64,000 nucleotides of DNA from contig CM048552.1 of the NCBI GenBank assembly GCA_026413225.1, positions 60,279,001 to 60,343,000 on the forward strand, written 5' to 3'. The stretch comes from Otis tarda (Eukaryota > Chordata > Aves > Otidiformes > Otididae). The position numbers were made by a program, and so were the translations under genes. Shown here one piece after another: positions 48,641 to 60,400 of the stretch. Numbering within the stretch: the first letter of the stretch is position 1; each line of letters opens with the position of its first letter. Under the pieces are notes generated by a model. The model saw only the letters and a list, made by a program, of their open reading frames with translations, was not told the DNA's origin and did not search any database.

Positions 48641-51134
48641 CACTATTCACTGACTCAGTGTGCAGTGTTTATTCCTTGTCTGCCTAATCTCTTATTCCTT
48701 CTCTTAAAAAGTATGTTTTTTCGCTGCCAGGCTTCCTGAACAATGCTGGTTATGTCACTCTGGATATGTCTATTTCCTCAGGAAATGCCACATCACCTGG
48801 AAATTTTGTATTTTTGCTCTTACAAAATAAAGTTTACGGTAATGAATTCCTTACTTCTGTCAACTTCCTTACGTTCTTGAAAGGCTCCAGCTGCAAAATG
48901 GAGTCCAAAGAGAGACTTCTCAAAAGCCCATATTAACTGGCTCCACAGGCTCCCACAGCCACTGCGATGTGACTGTCACAGGCACGTTTCACAAGGGAGG
49001 CACAGGAATGGCTGTGCCAAAGCTACAGCACTCACAGGGTTCAGCAGTGACTCTATTCACATCTGGACCTTTACTTTTCTTTCATCCTGCAGTGTGGCAC
49101 AACCTGAGTTCGTAGCAGGCTACTGCGAATGCACAACTAAGCGTGTCGGTGAAAAGTGGGAGCACTAAAGTCTGTTTATCTGCCACTCTGCCTGCCTGCG
49201 GACCCATGGTAATCCCACAAAATGTCATAGGGATTCAGCTCGTCCTGCAGACTCTCCTCCAGCCAAGGCATTGGCGGGGCGTCTTGCTCCAAGCCAGATG
49301 CCTGCTTTCCAGAAACACCCAGGACCTTAGCAATGCTGAGGTCTTTATCCCTCAGCTAATTTGGCTGAAATTAGCTAACCACTTCAAAAGTTTCTGAGAG
49401 GAGGAGGAATGACACGCAGGCAGACAGACACTCATGCAGATGGACAGTCACAGGCTAAAAAGGAGTGGGAGATAAATCATTTGCATTGGGGAGTTTGCTG
49501 TCAATCACCTTACCAACCTTTTCTCCTCTGCTTTACAGTCTCTGCTGTTCAGTCGCTGGCTGCTCACCTTTGATGCACACCAAGACAAATCTTAATAGCT
49601 TTTGCAGCCTCCTGGCAGTCATTCACCTAGGAAGATTTCTCTCCTACCACCCTTCCTGGTAAATTCATATTAGAGTAGCCACTGAGAAAAGCTACGAAAA
49701 GTGACTTACTGAGTGTACCCAGGCTCCATCTCTTGCTCTCAGCAAGTCCCAGGAAAGTACTGACAGGCTTAATTTGCTCTGAAAGACCACTGAAATCTCT
49801 GAGATTCACCTGAAGCAGCCTACACCCTGCAAGTCTGCAAACACAGGAAGCATTCCAAGAGCCTTATTCAGGACCGTGCTACACTAAGCACAGCCCTGGA
49901 GTTGCTGCAGCAGGGCAAGGCCAAAATCAGTGCAGGAAGACCCAGGGTGCCACTGAGGGGACCCCACTCAGCGGGAAGGGGACAGCTATGTCAGCTTGCG
50001 CAGAGCTTCGCCTCAGTTTGCCTGCTCCCAAGTGGCTGCCTGGCTGATGCGGTTTTCCAAGGTGTGGACCTGCCCAAACATCTCATGGGGACGCCAGTTT
50101 GGGCTGTGATCATGCCACCTCTCTTTCTCCCCAAGGCAGAGGTGCTCTGGCAATGCTAGGGTAGCCAGGACAGACCTTGCAGTGAGAGGTAGAGAAACAA
50201 CCCCCACTAGATGCCAGATTTGCTTCTTAGGGATTGTTAGTGCAGTTAAAACACCATGAGAACAAAAGTGACTGCACGCCCAGAGTATCGTACAAGGCCT
50301 CCTCTATCAGAATTTGCCGCTCTCATGGGAAAAATCAAAGGGCCCAGGGAAGCAGACAGTCTGTTAGCAAGCTACAGAAATAGTGAGTGGCTGATGTCTA
50401 GACTCAGGAAAGGAAATTCCTGTCCGTGTTTAGAAGAGCTGCACACGTACACATACAAATAAAAAACAGGAAGGCATGCGATGCTGTAGTCTTTGATAGT
50501 AGCCCAAGGGAAATGGTGTAATTTGGTAGAAGAAGCAAACAAGGCACCCACTTAGACATAACCTGTCAGGCCTACTAGGAAGGAAGGTGCTTTGACAGGC
50601 ATGCCTTTGAGAAACTGGATCCGGCACAGCAGCACAGAACTGCCTCCTCAACAAATGTAGGGGACAAGGCCCTGGGAGAGATCCCAGACACATTAAACAG
50701 CTTGAGATTTCTTAACAGGAGTCTAGAAGGCTGTAAGTTGTCATATTGGCTGCGAGAGATGCATATTTGGAGCCGTTACAGCTCCTGTCTTTTGACCTGA
50801 GAGCTCATCTGTGTTCAGATACATTAATCTCCTTTTGAGAAGGGAACCGGGTGACATGTGTGTACTCACAAGACCCTACAAAGTTCCTGGCCCAGGCATA
50901 TTTATCACATTATAAAAGACCTCTAGAAGTGCCAGTTTTGGTGAGTATTATGTAATGTGGTTCCAGCCACATACTTTTTCTTTTCACCATGATGAGGACC
51001 ACAATCTCTCTTATGCAAAATAAATAAATAAAAAAATGTGAAGAATCAAGGGGCTGCAAATCATACTGACCTATGTCTTTAATTAATAGCAATATAAGGG
51101 TTTTTTTTTCTTCCCCCCACCAAGATATTTGCTA
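48641..51134. other. Non-coding stretch
   Basis: Contains a (TAAA)n-like run at 51019-51036 and a T9 run near 51101. The largest open frame is 87 codons (50430-50693, minus). No classified repeat. Confidence 0.5.
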
Positions 51135-51746
51135 CTAGACTGGAGGGCACCCTGCTCCATTTAGCAAAGACCAGAACAGATTCACAAAGACTTGCCAGGC
51201 CTCAGACATTATGTGATCTGAATGCAATTTCTCCACCCAGTCAACAAACACTCTATTTTTATTAATTTCATAAGAGGCTAGTAGGGACAGAGGGAAGGAG
51301 GGAGGAGGGAGGGGAGGAAATGCCCTTTGACCAAGCAGAATGCCAGAGCTTAGTGAATTGTTACTAGCACAATATGCTAAAACTAAAGACAGGCCATGTC
51401 TTTTCACAGGAAACCTAGCCTTAGGACTGGAAAACAAGAATTCTGTTCCACTGGGCTGGCACATTAGACAGCTTAAGGCAGGAAGTAAAGAAGCAATCAC
51501 CAATGAGATGTCAGGGGAATATAAAGTAAAGCATCTTTCTTTTACAACAGAAGAGAGTTGGGACAATGACTGCCCCTGTACATCACTAGGTTGTCTGCTG
51601 GTACACTCCAGCCAGGGCCAGCCCTTCTGGCTGGCTGGACCACCAGGGCAGCCCCCTCCCACAGGCAAGCTACTTTGGCACGTTGGAGACGGCAGCTGTG
51701 TGCTCGAGAGCACAGACTGGTGCCCACTGGGACCCTGGGTGTGCAA
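51135..51746 (-). other. Longest unexplained open frame (203 codons)
   Basis: A minus-strand frame of 203 codons, Ser/Leu/Pro-rich, with no signal peptide or domain that I recognise. Plus-strand frames of 155 codons (51340-51807) and 75 codons overlap it, so the region is simply poor in stops on both strands, which favours chance. No convincing splice sites or promoter. It is not proposed as a gene, only recorded. Confidence 0.12.
51284..51314 (+). other. Potential G-quadruplex motif
   Basis: A purine-only stretch with G tracts at 51284-51286, 51292-51294, 51300-51302, 51307-51309 and 51311-51314, with loops of 5, 5, 4 and 1 bases. It sits inside the 51-52 kb stop-poor region. Confidence 0.6.
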
Positions 51747-51829
51747 AGTATGGCTAGCACTCTCAGAATGCCATCACAGCAGTGCCTACAGCTCTTTGGT
51801 GAAATAGGAAGGGTCTGAGTGGATCCCAA

Positions 51830-53724
51830 GGAACAATAAAGGTCAGGAGAAAGAAACTGCCACCCTCATGATAATTCATACTCTCCACGCACTGTATCCC
51901 CACTGGCCCCAAGTGAAAGTGTTTGCAAGCAGACCAGAGGCTACTTAGCTTGGAAGAGTGAGCTCTGTGCATGCAAACAGCCTTGCCACAAGCATTTCTC
52001 TTCTGCCAGGTATCTCGCCCTCTTCCCAGCTCCACAGCAGAGCCTCACTGCAAATTTTTGACGTAGGCCAAGAATCAGTGCTTGCTCCTTAAATCACCTT
52101 CTTTGGCCAAGGAACTGGCATATCACCGCTCTTCTTCATTACCTTGCCCTCAGATAACTGCCTTCTTGGTCCACATTGGAAAATTTCCCAAGGACCCAGC
52201 AGTGTTCCCACCTTACCAGAAAAGACTGTAAAGAAGATGAGTTTGCACTTCATCCTGTCATATCTATGGTAATGCAACTTGTACTTATCAGTCTATGCCA
52301 CCATTTGCCTCCCACATAAAAGAGGCTTTTTGCCCAAACACAAAAATGCTCTTGTTCAAGGCAAGTCTTTTGATTCAGAGTGTGGGTCACTGAGTGAAAC
52401 ATCACAGCCTACACTACGCAGGAGATGAGGCTAATGGATCTAATTGTCCCTTTTCACCTTAAATTTACTACATTGTGCACCTCTGGTTACATCTACATGG
52501 GACAAAGGAGAGAGATTTCAGGTAGTCAGCTACTGAAAACATCCTTATTAACGTTTCTCCTGATAAAAACACCATAGCATTATACGTCCATGACTCAGAA
52601 GGTAATCTACTTACTGTAAACGACAGTTGATACAGGACAATGTGTTCCCCTTTTTTTCTGGTCCCCCAAGCCTCTCTGGGAGATTCCTATCTGAGAGCTA
52701 ACGCCACAGTTGTGCTCTTCACTGATGAAGAGTTACACAAAAGGGATTTCAAATACCATAAACCATAAACCACCTCCTTGGAACATATTTCTAGGAGCAG
52801 ACGGCTTACACTGCTTGCCAAAACTTTTGTCCCACACGGGAGCAATCAAGCAAGCACTAAAACTTGATAGGTGATTTTTTTTCCTGCACCCAAGCAATTT
52901 GCTATGAAGTTCTACGCCAAACAGCTTCCATTTTTGTTGTAAGACAGATGAGGTCACCAGAATTGCAGTAAATACCAAGCCCAGAAAAATTGCATTTCAG
53001 ATTGGTCCATTGTGCTTTTTACTTGTTTATTCTGCTCATGTAGGTGACAGTGACCGTTGAGTAATTTCAAGATTCTGCAGACACAGGCTAATCGAAAGCT
53101 TACAGAAATCTGTCAGAAGCTTCTCACTGATGCCTTGGGCCCCTCTCACACCCTATTTAATTACACGCTGTTCGGAAGGTTCAAAGCCAGATAGTAAGGA
53201 GAAAGCAAGAATGCACCTGGATAAATAAACGCACAATCTGTTTATTTTCTTACTTCTGTCCTTGCATCATATTCATTTGTTAATGGGTAAAATGTTTCTG
53301 CAGTCCCTTAAATTCCACATTCTGTGTTTCTTAACTTTTTTTTAACTATATGGTGCAGCCAGGTGGTGAGCCAATAACATTTTTCACCTCAGCTGACACA
53401 ATTAAACACTATGATTTTCAACCACCAAGAAAAGTTGGCTGGTTGAGTAAGGGCAGTTTGACAACTGAGATATTTATGTACAGCCAAAATGAGATAGTGC
53501 CCTATATTTTAAACAGCTCAAGTCAGAGGAGAAAAATGTAAAATTGGTTCCTAGATAATAATGCCTAATCTTTGTTTTTATGGCACTTTGCTGTGCAATT
53601 AAGGTTGGCTCATGAAAGCTGTGCGTGAGCACACTCAAATTGCTGAATGGCCTCATAGAGGGCAGGAAGGAAAATAAATATTCTACTGTTTATACTTTCT
53701 GAAGTAAAATCTTCAAGATAAACA
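51830..53724. other. Non-coding stretch
   Basis: The largest open frame is 90 codons (51763-52035, minus), overlapping the preceding stop-poor region. No repeat or RNA gene recognised. Confidence 0.5.
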
Positions 53725-54198
53725 ATGTGTCAGGCTGACAGGTGTGACTTCTTTAGCCTTTGCCTGATTAATTTTTCATTCACAGCTGAGGCCGATAGCC
53801 TGAAACTGTTGATGGAAAAAACCCACTGTTCAGATTTTGGTGGCAATATGAATGTCTGGGTCCTTGACTTCTGTGCAAAGAATTATAGACATTCTGTTGT
53901 GCAGGTGTGGGGGAAGGACCATGCTGCAGCCGCTCTGCATCGGGCTGGTGTTTCACTCAAGGTGGGGCAACACAAGGGCATGGTGTTTTCTAGGAATCTG
54001 ATCAGATACAACTCCTCCATGACACTTGTAAAGCAGAAGGATTTTTCAGGGGCTTTTCCTGGGTATTTAATTCTTCATAAACCACCCAAAGCCATGCAGT
54101 ACCGCGCCATTCTTGATTTTGGCAAGTTCCTTACTTGCCAAAATGTTGTCCCGTTCTTTGCAGAGCTGCTGCTTGCAAGCAAACTGCAAGAGCATTAA
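53725..54198 (+). other. Unrecognised open frame of 157 codons
   Basis: An ATG-to-stop frame without overlap by any classified repeat. It has mixed composition, with Cys, Trp and charged residues, and no motif that I know. An acceptor-like tttttcattcacag ends at 53785 within it. With no homology visible, chance is the simpler reading in 64 kb searched in six frames. Confidence 0.12.
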
Positions 54199-57100
54199 TA
54201 GCATCTCCCTCTGGCTGGTTGTGCTTGGTTTGTCCAGAGTTTCTGCTTAGGTCAGCCCAGGTCCAAGGAGGACTGAAATACAGATGGAGAGAAATGGATT
54301 TGCATTGAATACAATGAGGAGAGAACGATGAGCAGGGATCATCTGCACAAGCAATTTCATGTTGTAGAAGAAAGGCCTCAATCTCCAGGCTAACCAAATG
54401 TGAAAAAGGCTTGCTGAGCCCCTGCCAGTACATGGAAATTCCAAGAACAACAAGTTAATCCAATAAGATCCAATAAGACATTGAGATCGAGAAGTAGAGA
54501 GACAAATTGTGTTCATACTCCATGAAAATACAGAGCAATTGTAAGTCCTATAAACTCCCTAAGATTATTTTTCCTGTCCAGGAAAATCACTTCTGTCTCA
54601 TATGGCTTGAATTTAACCCAACTAGCTTAAATCCTTGCCCTTAACTCAATTACTGAGAAAATAAAAAGAAAGTAGGATCGAAGTTCAAAGCAAAGCAGTG
54701 GGGCAGCACATGGAGCTGGGCACAGGAATGGCATGCCAGGCAGACACGGACCCCTGCCCCGCCACTCTCACGTGGGGCTTGGGCCAGATAAGGGTTGGTT
54801 ATCTTAAAGAGCTGTAGCAGCAGGAACCAAAGGGGACCCCCTCTTCTGCCTAGGGTTTCTGAAGGGCTGACACAATCTAGAGGGCTTGTTAGTGGTCAGT
54901 GGCCACATGTTGATGCATGACAACTCCAAGATGCCATTTTTGTATTGACAAGCATCTGTGAGTGCTTGAAAAGAGGAAGGATATATCTAACCCTTTACCG
55001 CTTCTCTTACATAAAACTTTCTACTACATATTAGCAGTCTTCCCAGCTGTTTCAGGCATAGATCATCTAAAGTTTTTTGGAGCAATTGTCTGCACAGTCT
55101 CTTTTCCCCTCTGGAACAGCTGATTTATAAGGTGATGGCAAGGCTGTACTCCATCAGGTCACCTAGCAGTGAGGGAGAGGTGAAAACTGACTCTAAAACC
55201 TTTATCATTTTTAGGTGGTAAGTTATAAACACTGCTGAGGAAAGGCAAGAAGATTGGAAAGCTCTGAGCATGACTTAAATGTAAAACAATGAGAAAATCA
55301 GGGCTAGGCTATGACTAAATTGCACAGGAGTCTAGACCACACACACACAAAAATACATAAACCAGTTCAGAGCTGAAGTTCAAGTATGGGTTTTTTTCAT
55401 CCTCACAGATGATAACCAAGAGGATGAATTCTCCCTCTCGAAGTTCATTTCTACATAGAAGAGTGACTTTGTAAAAAATCCACTTCCTGTGAGTATTCAG
55501 TACCTACCACGCTTACTCCAGCAACAATATGTGCATTAATTTTTGCTGCTCTTAGCACGGAAGAGCCAATGGAGTCATGAGGGTCAGTTCCAAAACACAA
55601 AGAAAAGTGGACTGCAACCAAGAACAGGCTGTGACCATCAGACTCCTTACTGCCGGTGGCAATGCTCTGCCAGCACGACTGGCAGTGCCAGCAGTAAGTA
55701 TAGGGAACAAAACAGAAATCCTCTAGCCTTCTCCATTTACCACATCTAATCTGGGCTTGGCAATGCTCGGTCAACACAGAACTCCATGTTACTATTTTTT
55801 TTCCAAAAGGCCTGCTCTTCTGTCCTCAACACAACACAGCAGACATGTATAGCATCTCTAGAAGGGTGTCGATTTTCTTTTTTCATTTTTTTAAGACTAA
55901 GCTCTTTTTTTGTCTTCCTACCTGACCTTTTCCTAAAGATGAGTCTGCGTAATGCCTCCTTTGATTTGTTTGCTCATTTCCTTAAAAAAAATAATTAAAA
56001 TAAATAAGCAGGAGGAAAGAGATAGCATGCCTCTACAAGGTTATTTGTGTAAGATGTATTATGCTACAAATTTACATGCATGGAACAGTCAAATAAAAAG
56101 GCTAAAGCTCAATTTAAAGGCCCATGTCACAAGGAAATGAAATCATGGTGTTAGTTACTTTTCCCAAAATGAGAAAATATTAGATATAAAGAGATGCAGA
56201 GACAGGGGGAGAAGTAAAGACACTGTTTTGCTTTGCAGAGCCAGGGAGCACCCAGCTGAGAGGGATGGGGGGAGAAGACTTGCAGGAAGGCACGAGGCGA
56301 GGCATGGCGCGGCTGGCAGCCCCGCAGTTTTCCTGCTGCCGTGAGGGCGTTCCTGGAACGTCTGAAAGCAAAACTTGGCAAGCAGTATGCGAGCTGGATG
56401 AAAACGGAGAAAGACTGGGGATTAAAAATGATCACTTTCCAGAAATAAAAACAAAAACCAGCCACCAATTTCTCCCTTGCATAACATGAAGACATGAAGA
56501 TACCGGTATATATCAACAGTACGATACTTCCACTCACTCCCCCATTCATGTTATCTTGCACTGGTTTCTTCACTATTTATCAGAAGGAAAAGGCAGCAGC
56601 TTTATTTACAGAGTGATATCAATATCAAAGCCTGAAAGGAGGAGCACGATGCCCCAGCTCTGCAGTAATGACAAACGTAGCACGGCTGGCTGTCAGGCAC
56701 GCTCCCCTGTCTACTGGCAACACAGTGATCCAACGCCACGCTACCCACGGCTGCTGGCACCCTCCGCTGATGCAGGCAGAGAAAGCAACCTTTTCCTTCG
56801 TAAATAACAGTACTCTGTCCAAGTGTCATTATTAAATTCTTTCATGTGTGATGCAAACCATCCCCAGGAATAAATAGTCTGGTACATGATTATGTGGGAT
56901 GGTTTTGTAGAGAGACAGTTTAAAGAAAATGCTGCCCACACCAGATTAGGCTTGGGCAATTCAGAGAAAACTATGAAATAGCACAAGCACACACTTAAAA
57001 ATCCCAACATCTGACTATTTATATTCTTTTATCTGATGCTACATAATCCCAAGCCTTAGGTTCAAGTAACTGAAAGCGCTTGAGCCTCAAACAAGATGGT

Positions 57101-57861
57101 GTCAGCCTCACCAAAATCCCACCAAGCACCCAGTTGGAGCTGACGGGGTGAGCATGTCCAGTCAACACTAACACTAATCCCATTCAGTTCGACCGAGGAC
57201 TGTTCTCCCATAATGCACAAAAGTGTGCGTTTGCCAAAGTGCTGGTTTGCAGTCCAAACCAATACTCAGACAAAAACAATCTCAAAATAGAATCCATGTT
57301 CTAATTATATCTCCCCTGAATATTAATAGTATATTACAGTCATTAAAAATAGGCCTTTCAAAAAAATCAAGGCCTTTCCAAGGTCTCCAGCCACCATCAT
57401 CTCTCTCCCACGCATTCACAGTGCTCATTGCCTTTACTCATCTGCCGTCATCCTGAGTCACAAGAGGGCACACATTGACCCTCCCAGACCAAAAGAGGTA
57501 CAGGAAGGTCTCAACCCACACACAAGAGGAATGTCAGATCAGATCTCTTATTTGGAAAGAAGGCAGTCTGAGCTTCCTGAGAAAGAGGCTCAACCCTCAC
57601 TGGCATTGCCCCTTATGTTTTTTTTCCCAAATTCCTATTCTTTAGGGGGATTTAGGCAGCACTGAGTAACTCTTCTGCTTACCACGTAACACATTGTCCA
57701 CACATCACTCACTCTCTTTTGTCCCAGCCGGCTTTAGCTGGCTGAGCAGGGAGGGGGGATTCTTTGTTTAAATCAAAAACTTTCGCAGTCTTCAGGGTGC
57801 CCTTCATGTTATTCAAATAACAAGATCAATTTAAAAGTCCATTTCTGGTTTACCCTTGTGT
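54199..57861. other. Non-coding stretch
   Basis: Has a short (CA) run near 55340 and a GC-richer block at about 56260-56360 with overlapping frames on both strands (up to 140 codons, 56151-56573 minus). No repeat or gene recognised. Confidence 0.5.
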
Positions 57862-58087
57862 AATGACACTAAGGTAATTCATTTCTCCTTGCTGCTCCCT
57901 TGCTCTGTCATAAGAGGGAAAGGAGCCTGGCATGAATGAGTACAGCCCCTACGATAAGGGAGAGTGTGCCTTTTACCTTGAGTCCTCTCAGTTCCTGTGA
58001 CACCTTCACTATGCCCACAAGTCTCTTATGGGACTGAAGGAAAGAGACTAATGACACTAAGGACACAAAGAGAAATGACACTAAGGA
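57862..58087 (+). repeat. Three copies of aatgacactaagg
   Basis: A 13-base string at 57862-57874, 58050-58062 and 58074-58086. The last two are 24 bases apart start to start, forming a short imperfect tandem (aatgacactaaggaca... / aatgacactaaggaaca...). The first copy is about 190 bases upstream. Confidence 0.8.
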
Positions 58088-58654
58088 ACAGATGCTGACA
58101 TGGCAGTGCATTACTGGAAGATGTTCAGATGCTGTCACCTCTAGAGCCTGTAGAGGAGAGAACATTAAGTGGGAGAATCCTCTCCCTGTGTTCCTCTTTC
58201 CATAGGGCTGGGTGACAGAAGAGTTATCCTAATGGTGTTTGAAGTAGATTCAGTTTTTTTCTTGAGGAGAAAGTCTGATCAAAGAGAAGATAATGCTGTA
58301 CCTGGAGGCACAGTAGGGGTAAAGCAATCCAGAGGCTTCATACAGGCGTTCAAAAATCTACTGCATGGTCTCTCTAGCTTATTGATTCATAAACTCTGAT
58401 GGCCTAGGGAATATTTTACAGCACTCCTGCCCCCTCCCTGATACAGCTTGAAAGCAGTATAATATCTTGATCTCTTAGCTGTGCTGGCCCAAACATCTGC
58501 TGAAGAAAAATTAGGAAAAAAACAGCTGTGTAAAGGATAAACAACACAAACTTTATCATCTCTGTTTTTTCCTCCACTAATATTCTGTTTATTCACAGAA
58601 CTACTTTATTTTATTGGCAATTCTGGTGTTCAGCTGGTCTCAGTCTATACAAAG

Positions 58655-58715
58655 TCTCTTCTTCCAATGGCATGATGCTGATGTGCGCCAGCTCTGGATC
58701 AAGCCCTACATGTTG
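58655..58715 (-). repeat. Possible relic of an ancient amniote repeat
   Basis: In reverse complement, agggcttgatccagagctgg followed by cacatcagcatcatgccatt recalls the gggcctgatcc(a)aagc...attgaagtcaatgg core of an old repeat. Weak, by memory only. Confidence 0.25.
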
Positions 58716-60209
58716 GAGACATGCGGTATTTCCTGCTTTCTGGCCCTTGCTATCTGGGATATTATCCATCGGAGGTTTGCTAGAGGTAGCCTCCTTGCCG
58801 CATAACAGCTTCAAAGTCAGGCTGGGCAACTGCTTGATGGAGGATGTTTAACATGTATGTTCACCATCCTTGCCGCCTCTTTCACCTCCATCTTTCACCC
58901 TCTCAGCCACTCAGCACCATGCCTATAAATCTCCTCTGGGACACGCTGCAAGAGTCCACAGAGGCATCCGAGCTCATTCATGTGGCAGCACTGTGTCGGG
59001 AAGGCAGCGGCTGACAAACAAGAAACACTTCTCCCCTCAGGTGGCCTGCTCTTCCTTGCCAGCCGCACACTGCGGAGAAAAGTAGCTGAAAACTGTCCTG
59101 CCAAAAGGACAGAAGAGTTTCTTGTGGGCAGCACGGCTGCTTTATTTATTTATTTTACTTATTTACCACACTCTAGTCACTAGCTTGATTTTCCTTAATC
59201 TTACAAATCGCCTGCCAAGGACACAGAGCATCTGGCTTTCTTCAGCAAATAAACTGTTTGCCATTTGTCTGCTGTCCAAAAAGACATGCTGCCCCCAAGT
59301 TACAATCCTGAAAAGGACTCTGTCAACATGTTTTATCAACTAATAATAATAATAAAAAAAAAGCCTCCTGTGTTTTTCTCCCAGCTATTTATAAAACGTC
59401 TCCAGAAGCCAGACAGTGAATCAGTCTCCTTATCCAACTTTTGTTTCTACCAATGCAAATGCTCTCGGGTTTGTTCTTGGAGGGTTGTTCAAAAACAGCT
59501 GGGCTGCTGGCATTCAAGCTATTCCTTTATTTAAGGGGTTTTTGTTCTGAGCACAAAGACGCAGATTCAGAGCTCATTCATGGACTTAAAGTCATGGACT
59601 TAAAGACAAGCATATACTTAATTACTTTGCTGCACTGAGGTCCTAAAGCATTTGCATTGAAGCAAAACTATACACAAGCAGCCTTTCCCAACAAGCACAC
59701 ACACGCATCCGTGACAGGCTGAATACTTCCAGAGCTGGTGCTTGGTAGCAGCAAAGGGGTTGTAAATTCCCCCTACCCCAGCAAGCTGGAGTGAGTCAAA
59801 GTAGTTCAGTAAGTCGGGGCAAAGACTGGATGCGCATAGCTTTCACTGGGAAGGTGACTGGGGCCAGAAGGTGAAGGGGATGGAGCTCTTGGAGATTTCC
59901 ATGGAGGGGCTGGCTGCACAGCTCAGGCTCAGACAGAGAGCATGGGTAAGGAATTTTAGCCTAGTGTCACACATGCATGCTGCTCCTGGTGCTAAAAAAA
60001 ACCCAAACCAGTAGCAAACCAGCACAGTTACCTCCATCCTTCCATCTTCTGTTCTTCCACCAACCAGGGTTGCATTTGCCCAGGTTACTCAAGGACTGAA
60101 CATCCCCACTGCGTTTAGCAGGACTATTGCAGGGAACTGCGCATCCATGAATTTGCCGTGAGCTATCTGGGTGTACCAGAGTGTAACAAGAACTGTTGCT
60201 AAGTCTCAC
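58716..60209. other. Non-coding stretch
   Basis: Contains a (TTTA)n-like run (59138-59162) and a (TAA)n run passing into A9 (59340-59362). Open frames reach at most 89 codons. No gene recognised. Confidence 0.5.
59578..59605. repeat. Perfect tandem duplication, 2 x 14 bp
   Basis: tcatggacttaaag at 59578-59591 is repeated exactly at 59592-59605. Confidence 0.95.
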
Positions 60210-60400
60210 GAAATGCTGTACGAGGATCTGATCCAACCCACGCTGAAGTCAAGGCAAAGACTCCCACAGATTTAAATAGGTATTAGATCAAGACTTCAGA
60301 CTTGTAAAATCTTCAGGGCAGGGGCCATGGCTTTGTTACAATGCACAGTGTGCACTTAATGTGCTCTCTGAGTAATAATAAATAAGAATTAGGAGGTAAT
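60210..60400 (+). repeat. Ancient sauropsid/amniote interspersed repeat
   Basis: The order of blocks is gatctgatccaacccacgct, gaagtcaaggcaaagactcc, cacagatttaaataggtatt, agatcaagac, then acttgtaaaatcttcagggc, aggggccatggctttgttac, and finally ctgagtaataataaataag. It follows an old repeat that I recall from turtle and crocodile DNA: gcctgatcc...gaagtcaatgggagtcttcc...tgacttcaatgggctttgga, then ttgtaagctcttcagggcag, ggaccatg, with an aataataa-rich end. It is diverged and non-coding. I do not know the library name. Confidence 0.68.
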
